The notes: generated by a model from the sequence alone, not told the origin. A DNA stretch of 64,000 nt from Tropicimonas aquimaris (GCF_042676185.1 NZ_JBHTJT010000051.1:1-64000); one strand, 5' to 3'; positions 49,338 to 57,926 are shown, counted from the first letter of the stretch. A program made the numbers and translations.

Positions 49338-49937
49338 TTACGAGTTCTCGGCGGCGTCGTCCTCGGACGCCATGAATGTCTCGACTTCGTCGTACTGGGC
49401 TTCGTCGATCTCGCCCGAATGCTTGCGCTGGTTGAGCATTTCCCGGATCAACTCGTCGGTCAGAACGAGCTTGGCATCCGAGAGCCAGTCGAATTGCAGC
49501 CCGATCACCACCGCGCCGCCCTCCTGGTCGATCTCGATCAGCACCTCACCGTCCTCAACGCCCTGCAGCACGCCCTTGAAGCGGCGGCGGCCGTCGATCA
49601 TCTCGTGGGTCTCGATCTTGGCCTCGTAGCCTTCCCAGGTCTCGAAATCCTTGAGCCGGGTCAGCGGACGGTCGATGCCGGGGCTCGACACCTCCAGCGT
49701 GTAGTTGTCCTCGATAGGGTCCTCGACATCCATCACCGCGCTGACTGCGGTGGAGATCTCGGCGCAATCGTCGACCTCGATGCCGCCCTCCGACTTCTCG
49801 GCCATGATCTGCAGCGTCTTGGTCTTGCCCGACATCAACCGGATACGCACCAGCTCGTACCCCATCCCCTCGATCACGGGGGTCAGGATCTCGGCCAGCC
49901 GGCGGTCCATGTTGGTCTTTGCTATCAGGTCGGTCAC
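49338..49937 (-). CDS. rimP: ribosome maturation factor RimP
   Basis: Assists 30S maturation. The 199-residue protein has the RimP N-terminal domain (LAEILTPVIEGMGYELVRIRL), the conserved LEVSSPGIDRPL segment and the Sm-like C-terminal domain, plus a lineage-typical acidic tail. I use the GTG at 49937 because related rimP proteins begin at this point (VTDLIAKTNMDRRLAEIL); a TTG seven codons earlier and an ATG at 49910 are alternatives. Only about 20 bases separate it from an intrinsic terminator upstream. Confidence 0.93.
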   Translation of the reverse strand: MTDLIAKTNMDRRLAEILTPVIEGMGYELVRIRLMSGKTKTLQIMAEKSEGGIEVDDCAEISTAVSAVMDVEDPIEDNYTLEVSSPGIDRPLTRLKDFETWEGYEAKIETHEMIDGRRRFKGVLQGVEDGEVLIEIDQEGGAVVIGLQFDWLSDAKLVLTDELIREMLNQRKHSGEIDEAQYDEVETFMASEDDAAENS

Positions 49938-49956
49938 GTTCGTCGGTTCCAAACAC

Positions 49957-49979
49957 AAAAAAACGGGCGCGCGGCCCGT
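49957..49979 (-). terminator. intrinsic terminator just before rimP (possible attenuator)
   Basis: On the minus strand ACGGGC, a CGCGC loop and GCCCGT are followed by a run of seven T. It lies 20 bases before the rimP start. It may end the dedA transcript, but because rimP has no room for a promoter after it, the rimP-nusA-infB message probably passes through it, which suggests attenuation. Confidence 0.75.
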
Positions 49980-50034
49980 CGATCTTTCCCGGTGGAGCTT
50001 TCGGGTGACCCCGGCAGCGCCGCTGTTGAGAGGG

Positions 50035-50063
50035 CATATACGGACTCAGCGCGGATTGCGCAA
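50035..50063 (-). promoter_or_regulatory. sigma-70-type promoter for rimP operon
   Basis: On the minus strand TTGCGC (50063-50058), 17 bases, then TATATG (50040-50035). The spacing is ideal and the -10 is close to consensus. It overlaps the last codons of dedA. Transcription would begin near 50028 and give a leader of about 70 bases before the terminator at 49957-49979. Confidence 0.55.
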
Positions 50064-50681
50064 GGGTTCACTTGCCACCTGCGCCGCCAACCGGTAGCTG
50101 CGCCAGCCCCGCCAGAGCCACCAGCCGGAGCCAATGGCCACAGCAGCGGCGAGAATCAGGGCAGCGCCATCCACGATCACCGTCGCGAGATCGGCGATCT
50201 GATCGGCGAAGAGGAAGCCGAGCATCGCATAGGCCGTGGCCCAGAGCGCCGCGCCCGGAACCGCCGCCAAAGTGAAGGTCCGCCAGCCGAGACCGACCGC
50301 CCCGCTGACATAGCTCGTCCAGGGGCCGAGCGGGCTTACAATGGTGCGGCTGGCCAGGACCGCAGCCGCGCCCCATCGCGCTACCAGCGCCTCGGCCCGC
50401 TCCAGGAGCTTCGCGCGGGCGGGCCGGGTCTTCATCCGGCTGAGAAGCGGCGCCCCACCCCAACGCGCTATGTGAAACGCTACCTGATCGCCGATCACGT
50501 AGCCCGCGAAGGCCACCGTGATCACCTGCCACAGCACCAGGTCCCCGGCCGCAGCGAACCCGCCCGAAGCCATCACCAGCATCGACGAGGGCAGCGGCAC
50601 CGCAAGGCAGGAGACCGCAACCACGCCCCCGACAAGGAATAGTCCGTAAAACGGAACGAGGGCGAGCAGTGTATCGATCAT
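50046..50681 (-). CDS. DedA-family membrane protein
   Basis: A 211-residue inner-membrane protein of the DedA/VTT (SNARE-associated) family, whose members are implicated in flipping undecaprenyl phosphate or phospholipids and in envelope homeostasis. It has about five hydrophobic segments, the GGxxxxPxP-like stretch near PLPSSMLVMASGGFAAAGD, and the R-containing RTIVSPLGPWTSYVSGA block. The start at 50681 overlaps the stop of the upstream small gene (ATGA); longer reading upstream is basic and spurious. Confidence 0.88.
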   Translation of the reverse strand: MIDTLLALVPFYGLFLVGGVVAVSCLAVPLPSSMLVMASGGFAAAGDLVLWQVITVAFAGYVIGDQVAFHIARWGGAPLLSRMKTRPARAKLLERAEALVARWGAAAVLASRTIVSPLGPWTSYVSGAVGLGWRTFTLAAVPGAALWATAYAMLGFLFADQIADLATVIVDGAALILAAAVAIGSGWWLWRGWRSYRLAAQVASEPLRNPR

Positions 50682-51043
50682 TTGCCGCGCTCCTCGTGGA
50701 AGGCCGCGGCGCCGGCGCGGACGCGCTCTGTCAGCGTCGGCAGGTCGACGCCCTGCCGTTCGGCGATGTCGGCCATTGTCAGCGGCTCGCGCTCCCGCTC
50801 TTTCGGAGGCGGCCCGATATCGAGGATGTCGGACAGCACATGCGGCGGCAGCCGATAGGACATCGCCACGTAGCGCGGCCGCATCCATTCCTCGAGCGCC
50901 TGGTTCTCCGGAACGTCGTCGCGCACATGTCCCAAATGCAGTAGGAACTGCACCGCGAAGAACAGCATCACCAGAAGGGACGCGGCGAAGATGCCGAAGG
51001 CGATGGGTTGTCTGGCAAGGAAGTATCGCAGGGCGGAGCGCAT
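50678..51043 (-). CDS. small membrane-anchored protein, unknown function
   Basis: A 121-residue protein with one N-terminal membrane segment (about 13-37, IAFGIFAASLLVMLFFAVQFLL only in part) and a charged soluble domain. The C-terminal third (DMAERQG-like region, LTMADIAERQGVDLPTLTER) could form a short helix-turn-helix-like bundle but is not a recognised domain. It is translationally coupled to dedA, so a joint envelope role is likely. I cannot assign a function. Confidence 0.72.
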   Translation of the reverse strand: MRSALRYFLARQPIAFGIFAASLLVMLFFAVQFLLHLGHVRDDVPENQALEEWMRPRYVAMSYRLPPHVLSDILDIGPPPKEREREPLTMADIAERQGVDLPTLTERVRAGAAAFHEERGK

Positions 51044-51167
51044 CGTCAGGTTCGGTTTCGGTCAGGGTATGGACTGAAACGCGATCTGCGGCGGTTTCCG
51101 TCGCCCCTTTGTAGCCTCCATCCGGATCCCCGCGCTACCCCTGCCGGGGCTTCCGGCGCCCTGTCGC

Positions 51168-52157
51168 CTAGAATCCCAGCCGTCCGGCGGTGCGCAGCAC
51201 CGAATCCGTCACACGCACGAGTTCCGAGGTGATGCCCGGCTCGGTCAGCGCGTGTCCGGCCATGCTCACCATGCGCAATTCCCCACGGGACCAGCGCTCG
51301 GTCAGTTTCCAGGCGGAAGCCGGCGGGCAGATCATGTCGTAGCGGCCCTGAACGACGGTGCCGGGGATGTGCGAGATCAAAGGCATGTCCTCCAGGATCC
51401 GCCCGTCCCGTTCCAGCCAGCCGAGGTGCCGGAAATAGTGGTTCTCCAGCCGTGCGAAGGCGCGCGCGTAATCGGGCGGGCTGTCGTGCCCGGGCCCGTC
51501 ATGGCTCATCGCCGCCAGCGCGTTCTCCCATGACGCCCAAGCGCGGGCGAACCGTGTCTGCACCGCGCGGTCGGGCCCGAAGAGCCGCCGGCCGAAGGCG
51601 TCGATCACGTTGTCCCGCTCGTCCTCGGGCAACAGCCCGGTGAAGCGGCGCCAGTTCTCGGGAAAGAACTTGCCCGCGCCACCGCCATAGAACCAGTCGA
51701 GCTCCTCCTGCATCATCAGGAAGACCCCGCGCAGCACGAGATAGGCCACCCGGTCCGGATGCGCCTGCGCATAGACCAGCCCGAGCGTCGCGCCCCAGCT
51801 GCCGCCAAAGACCACCCATCGCTCGATCCCGAGCGCCTCGCGAATCTGTTCGATATCGGCGACGAGATGCCATGTCGTGTTGGCCTCGATGCTGGCGTGG
51901 GGCCGCGACCGGCCGCAGCCGCGCTGGTCGAACAGGATGATCCGGTATCCTTCCGGGTCGAAGAAGCGCCGCATCGCAGGGCTGCATCCGCCGCCGGGCC
52001 CGCCATGCAGCACCACCACCGGAACGCCCTCTGGATCGCCGCATTGTTCGACATAGATCTTGTGACCGTCACCAACGTCCATCATCCGCTGGTCAAACGG
52101 AGCCAGCGAAGGGTAGAGGAAGTCCTGTGCGCTTTTGTGATCTGCGACCCTGTCCAT
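51168..52157 (-). CDS. pip: proline iminopeptidase
   Basis: Alpha/beta-hydrolase that removes N-terminal proline from peptides. The 329-residue protein has the oxyanion block HGGPGGG at 51-57, the nucleophile S120 in GGSWGAT, the DQRGCGRS block, and a C-terminal histidine in SMAGHALTEP. ATG 52157 is used because upstream in-frame sequence is not family-like. It is divergent from ubiG. Confidence 0.95.
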   Translation of the reverse strand: MDRVADHKSAQDFLYPSLAPFDQRMMDVGDGHKIYVEQCGDPEGVPVVVLHGGPGGGCSPAMRRFFDPEGYRIILFDQRGCGRSRPHASIEANTTWHLVADIEQIREALGIERWVVFGGSWGATLGLVYAQAHPDRVAYLVLRGVFLMMQEELDWFYGGGAGKFFPENWRRFTGLLPEDERDNVIDAFGRRLFGPDRAVQTRFARAWASWENALAAMSHDGPGHDSPPDYARAFARLENHYFRHLGWLERDGRILEDMPLISHIPGTVVQGRYDMICPPASAWKLTERWSRGELRMVSMAGHALTEPGITSELVRVTDSVLRTAGRLGF

Positions 52158-52227
52158 GTCAGAGCTATATAGCGGACCGAATTCCGATGCCACGCCATAT
52201 GAACCGCACCCCACCAAGGAGCCACCC

Positions 52228-52968
52228 ATGACCCAGACCACTGTCGATCCAGGCGAAGTCGCCAAGTTCGAAGCGATGGCGGCCGAATGGTGGGATCCGA
52301 CCGGCAAGTTCAAACCGCTGCACATGCTCAACCCGACGCGACTCGACTACATCACGCGCCAGATCGCGGCGGAGTTCGACCGCGACCTGACCGCAGAAAA
52401 GCCCTTCGCCGGCCTGCGCCTGCTGGACATCGGCTGTGGCGGCGGCCTGCTGAGCGAGCCGATGGCGCGGCTTGGTGCGACCGTGGTGGGCGCCGACGCG
52501 GCCGCGCGCAACATTCCCGTCGCGCAGATTCATGCCGAGCAATCCGGGCTCGACATCGACTACCGCTGCATCACCGCCGAGGAGATGGCCGCGGCCGGCG
52601 AGCAGTTCGACGTGGTGCTGAACATGGAAGTAGTGGAGCACGTCTCCGATCCGCTGGCCTATCTGACCGCCTGCCAGCAATTGCTGAAACCCGGCGGGCT
52701 GATGATCTGCTCCACCATCAACCGCAACACCAAGAGTTTCGCCATGGCGATCGTCGGTGCGGAATGGGTGATGCGCTGGCTGCCCAAGGGCACCCACGAA
52801 TGGAACAAGTTCATCACTCCCGAGGAGCTGAAGGAGCTGCTGCGCAATGCCGGGCTGACGCCGGAGGACGCGACGGGCTTTGTCTTCAACCCGATCACCT
52901 GGACCTGGTCGCTCTCCAAGTCCGACCTGTCGGTCAACTACGTCACCGCCTCCACCAAGCCCGCCTGA
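52228..52968 (+). CDS. ubiG: 3-demethylubiquinone/2-polyprenyl-6-hydroxyphenol O-methyltransferase UbiG
   Basis: Carries out the two O-methylations of ubiquinone synthesis. The 246-residue protein has the FEAMAAEWWDPTGKFKPLH start characteristic of UbiG, SAM motif I DIGCGGG at 67-73, and MEVVEHVSDP. The ATG 52228 has AAGGAG a few bases upstream; a start at 52156 lacks this and overlaps the pip start. It ends 4 bases before the convergent thpR. Confidence 0.96.
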   Translation: MTQTTVDPGEVAKFEAMAAEWWDPTGKFKPLHMLNPTRLDYITRQIAAEFDRDLTAEKPFAGLRLLDIGCGGGLLSEPMARLGATVVGADAAARNIPVAQIHAEQSGLDIDYRCITAEEMAAAGEQFDVVLNMEVVEHVSDPLAYLTACQQLLKPGGLMICSTINRNTKSFAMAIVGAEWVMRWLPKGTHEWNKFITPEELKELLRNAGLTPEDATGFVFNPITWTWSLSKSDLSVNYVTASTKPA

Positions 52969-52972
52969 CCGG

Positions 52973-53515
52973 TCAGCGGAGCGGATAGAAGGCGAGTTCC
53001 GTGTGGAGCGCCGGCCCGTTCCCGAGATCGGACCGGAAAAGCGCGAAGCTCTCCGCGTCGAATCCCGGCACCGGCGCAAGGGCGCTTGCCTCAAGGTAGC
53101 GCCCCAGCCGCGCCGCCTCGTCTCGTCCGGGCGCGCGGTTGAAGCGGGCGAGCGTCACATGCGGGCGATACCGCTCCCGCGGCAGCACCAGCCCCACGCC
53201 GGCAAGCCCCGTACGAACGCTGACATGGAGCGCCATGAGTGCCTCGTTGCGCCGGACGGCGGCAAACAGGATCTTGGGCTGGCGGCCGCCGAACAGGTCC
53301 ATCCCCTCGAACACGGCGGTGAATCGCGCCCCGCACACCCCTGAAAGCGCCTCGTGCACGGCAAGAAGCTCCGTCTCCGGAACCTCCCCCAGAAAAGCCA
53401 AAGTGAGGTGCAGGTTGTCGTAGGGCGTCGCGCGACCGACGGGCAGGCCTTCCTGCAGCACGGCCAACGCGTCGCGCACCGTCTCGGGCAGAGGAATGGC
53501 GACGAAGCATCTCAT
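52973..53515 (-). CDS. thpR: RNA 2',3'-cyclic phosphodiesterase ThpR
   Basis: 2H-phosphoesterase (formerly 2'-5' RNA ligase) that opens 2',3'-cyclic phosphates at RNA ends. The 180-residue protein has both HxT motifs, H36-L-T38 (NLHLTLAFLGEV) and H119-V-T121 (RPHVTLARF), about 80 residues apart, as expected. It is transcribed apart from the following marR gene by 40 bases. Confidence 0.93.
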   Translation of the reverse strand: MRCFVAIPLPETVRDALAVLQEGLPVGRATPYDNLHLTLAFLGEVPETELLAVHEALSGVCGARFTAVFEGMDLFGGRQPKILFAAVRRNEALMALHVSVRTGLAGVGLVLPRERYRPHVTLARFNRAPGRDEAARLGRYLEASALAPVPGFDAESFALFRSDLGNGPALHTELAFYPLR

Positions 53516-53555
53516 GGGCGCAGGCTTTGCCGTCCGCCCGCCGATTGCAAGCCCG

Positions 53556-53996
53556 TCAGATCGCGCCGAGCCGTTCGCGCAACTCCCTCAGAACCGGCAG
53601 CGCCTGCCGCACCCGCTCCGGGCCGATCTCGCGGATCACCTCGCCGATGATCGGCGCCAACGCAGCGATGGCCGCATCCCGCGCCGCGCGGCCCGAAGGG
53701 CTGATCGAGACGAACTTGCGCCGCGCATCGTCCCAGTCCGGACGGATATGGACATGCCCCGCCCATTCCAGCTTGTTGAGCGTGTTGGTCATCGCGCCGC
53801 GGGTCAGGTGGAAGGATTGCGCCAGCTGCGCCGGCGTGCGCTCCTCGTTGAGCCGGGCGAGGTGATTGAGCACCGAGAACTGGCTCAGCTCCATCCCCTT
53901 CGGCAGCGCCTTGGTCAGGCGGTTGCGGGCCAGCTGGTCGATCGTGAAGATCTCGCTGAAAAGCGCAACGGCGAGGCTGTCGGTCTGCTGGCTCAT
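53556..53996 (-). CDS. MarR-family transcriptional regulator
   Basis: A 146-residue winged-helix regulator. The middle contains the MarR DNA-binding block FSVLNHLARL, then ERTPAQLAQSFHLTRGAMTNTLNKLEWAGHV and the wing with ARRKFVSISPSGRAARD. Ligand is unknown. It follows the nitrilase gene on the same strand with a 4-base overlap, so it may respond to a substrate of that enzyme or only share its transcript. Confidence 0.92.
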   Translation of the reverse strand: MSQQTDSLAVALFSEIFTIDQLARNRLTKALPKGMELSQFSVLNHLARLNEERTPAQLAQSFHLTRGAMTNTLNKLEWAGHVHIRPDWDDARRKFVSISPSGRAARDAAIAALAPIIGEVIREIGPERVRQALPVLRELRERLGAI

Positions 53997-54826
53997 CTCG
54001 GACCCTCGAATTCCCGGTCATGGCGGAGCGAGGGTATGCGGCCGCGAGCGTCCTCGACCGCGGCCATGTCGAGGTCCACGCACGTGATGCCCGGAACCTC
54101 CCCGCCATCGGCCAGGACTTCGCCCCAGGGGCTCACCACCAGGCTGTGGCCATAGGTGCGGCGCTCCTTGCCGCGCTGCGCCCGGTGCACGCCGCATTGC
54201 GCCGGAGCCAGGACCCAGGCCCCGCATTCGATGGCTCGCGCACGCAAAAGCGGCTCCCAATGCGCCGCGCCGGTGACCGGAGAGAAGGCCGAGGGCACCG
54301 TCAGGATCTTTGCCCCGCCCTGGGCCAGCCGACGATAGAGATGCGGGAACCGCAGGTCATAGCAGACCGTCATACCGATTACGGCGAAGGGCGGATGCGC
54401 GAGCACCGCCGTCTCTCCGGGGCGATAGCCGGCCGATTCGCGGTATGTCTCGGTCTCGGAGACATCCACGTCGAACATGTGGATCTTGTCGTAGCGCGCC
54501 ACGATGCCGCCGGACGGCCCGATCAGGAAGGAGCGGTTGGAAAAGCGGCCCTCCGGCCCCTCCTCCGCCAGCGCCAGCGATCCGATCAGCAGCCAGACCG
54601 AGTGGTGCGCGGCCGCCTCGCGCAATCCGGCAAGCGTGATGTCCTCGGCCTCGGGTTGCAACACCTCGCGCTGCCTGGTCCGGCTCGCCGAGAGGCAGTT
54701 GGTCACCTCCGGGGTCAGCACGAACTCCGCGCCCTGCGCTCTAGCCTCCGCCACCATCTCCAGCGTCCGGGGCAGGTTCTGCTCCGGATCGTCGGTCACG
54801 TTGAGCTGCAACAGGGCGGTGCGCAT
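53993..54826 (-). CDS. carbon-nitrogen hydrolase (nitrilase superfamily)
   Basis: Amidohydrolase with a Cys-Glu-Lys triad: E40 (TPEVTN), K114 (RYDKIHMFD) and C155 (VCYDLRFP). At 277 residues and with these contexts it is closest to the NIT1/NIT2-type omega-amidase and deaminated-glutathione amidase branch, so repair of deaminated glutathione is a reasonable guess, all the more as it lies 13 bases after a glutaredoxin gene. ATG 54826 is chosen; the frame continues upstream into the grxC gene. Confidence 0.9.
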   Translation of the reverse strand: MRTALLQLNVTDDPEQNLPRTLEMVAEARAQGAEFVLTPEVTNCLSASRTRQREVLQPEAEDITLAGLREAAAHHSVWLLIGSLALAEEGPEGRFSNRSFLIGPSGGIVARYDKIHMFDVDVSETETYRESAGYRPGETAVLAHPPFAVIGMTVCYDLRFPHLYRRLAQGGAKILTVPSAFSPVTGAAHWEPLLRARAIECGAWVLAPAQCGVHRAQRGKERRTYGHSLVVSPWGEVLADGGEVPGITCVDLDMAAVEDARGRIPSLRHDREFEGPR

Positions 54827-54839
54827 ATTGATGTCCCTT

Positions 54840-55100
54840 TCAGCCTCCCTGCAGGAGCCGGTCGAGCTTGCCGGCGCGTTCCAGTGCGTAGAGATCGTTG
54901 CAGCCGCCGACATGGGTGGGGCCGACGAATATCTGCGGCACGGTGTAGCCGCCCTTCGCGCGCGTCATCATTTCCTCGCGTCGCCGCGGTTCGCGTGCGA
55001 CGTCGATCTCGGAGTAGCTGACGCCCTTGGACTGGAGCAACCTTTTGGCCGCGTGACAGAATCCGCAGGTGGGCGTGGTGTAGATCTCGACAGGTTGCAT
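54840..55100 (-). CDS. grxC: glutaredoxin 3
   Basis: Small dithiol glutaredoxin that reduces disulfides and glutathionylated proteins with glutathione. The 86-residue protein has the active site C12-G-F-C15 in place of the more frequent CPYC, the TVPQIFV glutathione-binding block and the GG-C-N-D end. Size is typical. It is placed between comF and the nitrilase, all on the minus strand with short gaps. Confidence 0.94.
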   Translation of the reverse strand: MQPVEIYTTPTCGFCHAAKRLLQSKGVSYSEIDVAREPRRREEMMTRAKGGYTVPQIFVGPTHVGGCNDLYALERAGKLDRLLQGG

Positions 55101-55128
55101 TCATCTCTCCGGAAGCACGCCGGCGAGA

Positions 55129-55857
55129 CTATCGGTCCTTGCTGACCCGCGCCAGTGCAAGAACCCGCACTTCGCATGCACCGGCCGCAAGGGCGACATC
55201 CGCGCAGGCGGCCATCGTCGCCCCCGATGTCAGCACATCGTCCACCAGCAGCACCCGCCGCCCTGCGATCCCGTCTGCCCTGCGGGGGTGGACCGCTATC
55301 GCGCCCGACACGTTGCGAAACCGCTGGTGCCGGTCCCGACCCTCCTGCGTCGGGGTGGCGCGGGTTCGGACCAGGAGGTCCGGGCAGCATTCCAGCCCGG
55401 TGAGCCTGCCAAGCGCGACGGAGAGCAGCGCGGACTGGTTGTAACGGCGTCGGAACAGCCGCCACCAGTGCAGCGGCACCGGCGCAACCAGGAGATCCGG
55501 TTCCAGAATGTCCCGCCCTGCGTGCGCCATCCAGCCGGCCGCGACCTTCGCAAGCTCGGTCCGGTCGCCATGTTTCAGGCCGAGGACCAGCCGCCGCCCC
55601 GTCCCGGCATAGACCAGCGCCGCCCGGCCGGCTGTCCACGGACGGGCGATGGCGAGGCAATCGTCGCAACAGGCAGGGCCACCACCTTCCTCGCCCGCCA
55701 GCGGAACGCCGCAGAGCTCGCAAACCAACCCGTTAATGAAGACCGCCTCGGCCCAGCAGGCGCCACACAGGCCGCGCTCGGTACCCACGACCTCGTTGCA
55801 GGACAGGCAGTGCGGAGGGTAGATGGTGCGCAGCGTTGTGCGCAACGCGCCCCGCAT
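55129..55857 (-). CDS. comF: ComF-family phosphoribosyltransferase
   Basis: A 242-residue protein with an N-terminal zinc-ribbon-like region of paired cysteines (CLSC, CGAC, CELC, CCDDC) and a C-terminal phosphoribosyltransferase fold with the PRPP motif VLLVDDVLTSGAT near 202-214. ComF proteins act in natural transformation in some bacteria; elsewhere the role is open. The start at 55857 is preferred because a start at 55896 would overlap the divergent methyltransferase start. It begins a comF, grxC, nitrilase, marR run. Confidence 0.9.
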   Translation of the reverse strand: MRGALRTTLRTIYPPHCLSCNEVVGTERGLCGACWAEAVFINGLVCELCGVPLAGEEGGGPACCDDCLAIARPWTAGRAALVYAGTGRRLVLGLKHGDRTELAKVAAGWMAHAGRDILEPDLLVAPVPLHWWRLFRRRYNQSALLSVALGRLTGLECCPDLLVRTRATPTQEGRDRHQRFRNVSGAIAVHPRRADGIAGRRVLLVDDVLTSGATMAACADVALAAGACEVRVLALARVSKDR

Positions 55858-55894
55858 TGCCGCCCCAACCGACAGACAGCTGACGAAATCGCCC

Positions 55895-56752
55895 ATGAAA
55901 CCACCTCGCCTGACAGACCGCACGGCGCTCGAGCGCGCCCGCATCCGCGCCAGCAAGGCGCCCGGCGGCATGGCGGATTTCTTGCACCGCACCCTTGCGG
56001 ACGAGGTGCAGGAGAGACTGGAAGTGGTTAACAGGAGCTTTACCGACACGGTGGTAATCTCCGGTTTCCCCGAACTCTGGGCGCGCCTGATGCCGCAGGC
56101 CCGGCAGGTGGCCGATACCGAGGTGCTGGATCTCGAGGCCGGCTCCTGCGACCTGATCCTCCACGCGCTCGCGCTGCACTGGTCCGACGATCCGGTTGGC
56201 CAGCTTGCACAGGCCCGCCACGCGCTGCGCCCCGACGGGCTGTTCCTCGGCTGCCTCTTCGGCGGCGAGACCCTTGCCGAACTGCGCGCCGCCCTCGCAG
56301 AGGCCGAGACCGCGGAGCTGGGCGGGCTGTCGCCGCGCGTCGCGCCGATGGGAGAGATCCGCGATGTCGGCGCTTTGATGCAGCGGGCCGGGTTCGCTCT
56401 GCCGGTGGCCGACAGCATCCCACTCACCGTGACCTACGAGAGCGCGCTGCACATGATGCGCGACCTCCGCGCGATGGGAGAGACCAACGCCCTGGCCGAT
56501 CGCCACCGCGCCCCGGTGCCGCGCCGGCTGTTCCTGCGTGCGGCCGAGACCTATGCGGCGCGGTTCCCGGCAGAAGACGGGCGGGTCAGCGCCACCTTCG
56601 AGCTGATCTTCCTCACCGGATGGGCGCCCGACGCGTCCCAGCCGCAGCCGCTGCGCCCCGGCTCCGCCTCGGCCCGGCTCGCCGACGCACTGGGAACCAG
56701 CGAACAGAAGCTGGGCGACCGGGCCTCCCCGGAATCAGACGACCCAGATTGA
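55895..56752 (+). CDS. SAM-dependent methyltransferase-like protein (BioC/NDUFAF5 type)
   Basis: A 285-residue protein of the Methyltransf_11 group, close in layout to the NDUFAF5-like proteins of alphaproteobacteria. Downstream motifs are clear (SCDLILHALALHWSDDPVGQL and ALRPDGLFLGCLFGGETL), but the glycine-rich motif I expected near residue 45-60 is degenerate (VVISGFPELWARL), so SAM binding is uncertain. In humans NDUFAF5 acts as a complex I assembly hydroxylase, so a non-methyltransferase role is conceivable. Divergent from comF with 37 bases between starts; hemH follows. Confidence 0.82.
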   Translation: MKPPRLTDRTALERARIRASKAPGGMADFLHRTLADEVQERLEVVNRSFTDTVVISGFPELWARLMPQARQVADTEVLDLEAGSCDLILHALALHWSDDPVGQLAQARHALRPDGLFLGCLFGGETLAELRAALAEAETAELGGLSPRVAPMGEIRDVGALMQRAGFALPVADSIPLTVTYESALHMMRDLRAMGETNALADRHRAPVPRRLFLRAAETYAARFPAEDGRVSATFELIFLTGWAPDASQPQPLRPGSASARLADALGTSEQKLGDRASPESDDPD

Positions 56753-56810
56753 CCGCACCCGCATCGCCCCTATCTCGCACACGACACGACGACCCAAGCC
56801 AGGACCCGAC

Positions 56811-57845
56811 ATGACCCAGCACCTTCCCGCAGACCATCCCCCGGTGAAACCCGAGAAGATCGGTGTCCTCGTGGCAAACCTCGGCACGCCGGACGGCACC
56901 GATTACTGGTCGATGCGCCGGTACCTGAACGAGTTCCTCTCCGACCAGCGCGTGATCGACTATCCCAAGTGGAAATGGCAGCCGCTGTTGCAGCTCATCA
57001 TCCTCAGCAAACGACCGTTCAGCTCCGGCGCCGCCTATCGTTCGATCTGGAACGAGGAGAAGAACGAAAGCCCGCTGATGACGATCACCAGGGACCAGAC
57101 CGCCGCGATCGCCGCGGCGATGGAGGCCCGCTACGGCGACAAGGTGGTGGTCGATTACTGCATGCGCTACGGCAACCCCTCGACCAAGTCCAAGGTCCAG
57201 GCGCTGATCGAGCAAGGTTGCCGGAAGATCCTGTTCTTCCCGCTCTACCCGCACTACGCCGGCGCGACCTCGGCCACGGCCAATGACCAGTTCTTCCGCG
57301 CGCTGATGGAAGAGAAATGGCAGCCGGTCGCCCGGATCGTGCCGCCCTATTTCGAGGAGCCGGCCTATGTCGACGCCCTCGCCCAGTCGGTGGAACGGGC
57401 CTATGCGGCGATGGAGCAGAAACCCGACATCCTCGTCTGCTCCTACCACGGTGTGCCCAAGCGCTACCTGATGGAGGGCGACCCCTATCACTGCCAGTGC
57501 CAGAAGACGACGCGGCTGCTGAAGGAGCGGCTCGGCTTTGCCGACGAGGCGATCACCACCACCTTCCAGAGCCAGTTCGGCCCGGAGGATTGGCTGCGCC
57601 CCTACACGGTCGATCACGTCGCCGACCTTGCCCGGGAGGGCAAGAAACGAATCGCCGTCATCGCACCGGCCTTCTCGGCCGACTGCATCGAGACGCTGGA
57701 GGAGATTAACGAGGAGATCCGGGAGAGCTTCGAGGAAGCGGGCGGCGAGAGTTTTACTTACATCCCCTGCCTCAACGACGACGCGGCGCATATCGCGGCG
57801 CTCAGCGGCGTGATCGAGACCAACCTCAAGGGCTGGATCGACTGA
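56811..57845 (+). CDS. hemH: ferrochelatase
   Basis: Inserts ferrous iron into protoporphyrin IX, the last step of protoheme synthesis; membrane-associated on the cytoplasmic side. The 344-residue protein has VLVANLGTPDGTDYWSMRRYLNEFL at the start (given in part), the MRYGNPS block, CSYHGVPKRY with the catalytic histidine, and the C-terminal APAFSADCIETLEEI. Length is typical. A bidirectional terminator follows. Confidence 0.97.
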   Translation: MTQHLPADHPPVKPEKIGVLVANLGTPDGTDYWSMRRYLNEFLSDQRVIDYPKWKWQPLLQLIILSKRPFSSGAAYRSIWNEEKNESPLMTITRDQTAAIAAAMEARYGDKVVVDYCMRYGNPSTKSKVQALIEQGCRKILFFPLYPHYAGATSATANDQFFRALMEEKWQPVARIVPPYFEEPAYVDALAQSVERAYAAMEQKPDILVCSYHGVPKRYLMEGDPYHCQCQKTTRLLKERLGFADEAITTTFQSQFGPEDWLRPYTVDHVADLAREGKKRIAVIAPAFSADCIETLEEINEEIRESFEEAGGESFTYIPCLNDDAAHIAALSGVIETNLKGWID

Positions 57846-57926
57846 CCCAACGCGCCGGGGCAGCACTCGTCAGGGGGTTGCGCCCGATGCACCACGGAAC
57901 TTCGGCGGGGCCCTCCGACACAAACG

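Noticed and set aside
47161..49629. 822-codon open frame opposite nusA
   Set aside because: Antisense shadow of nusA and ylxR, no family resemblance.
49980..50045. Possible initiator tRNA gene before rimP, as in E. coli metY-rimP
   Set aside because: The space between dedA and the terminator is too short and lacks a cloverleaf and T-loop sequence.
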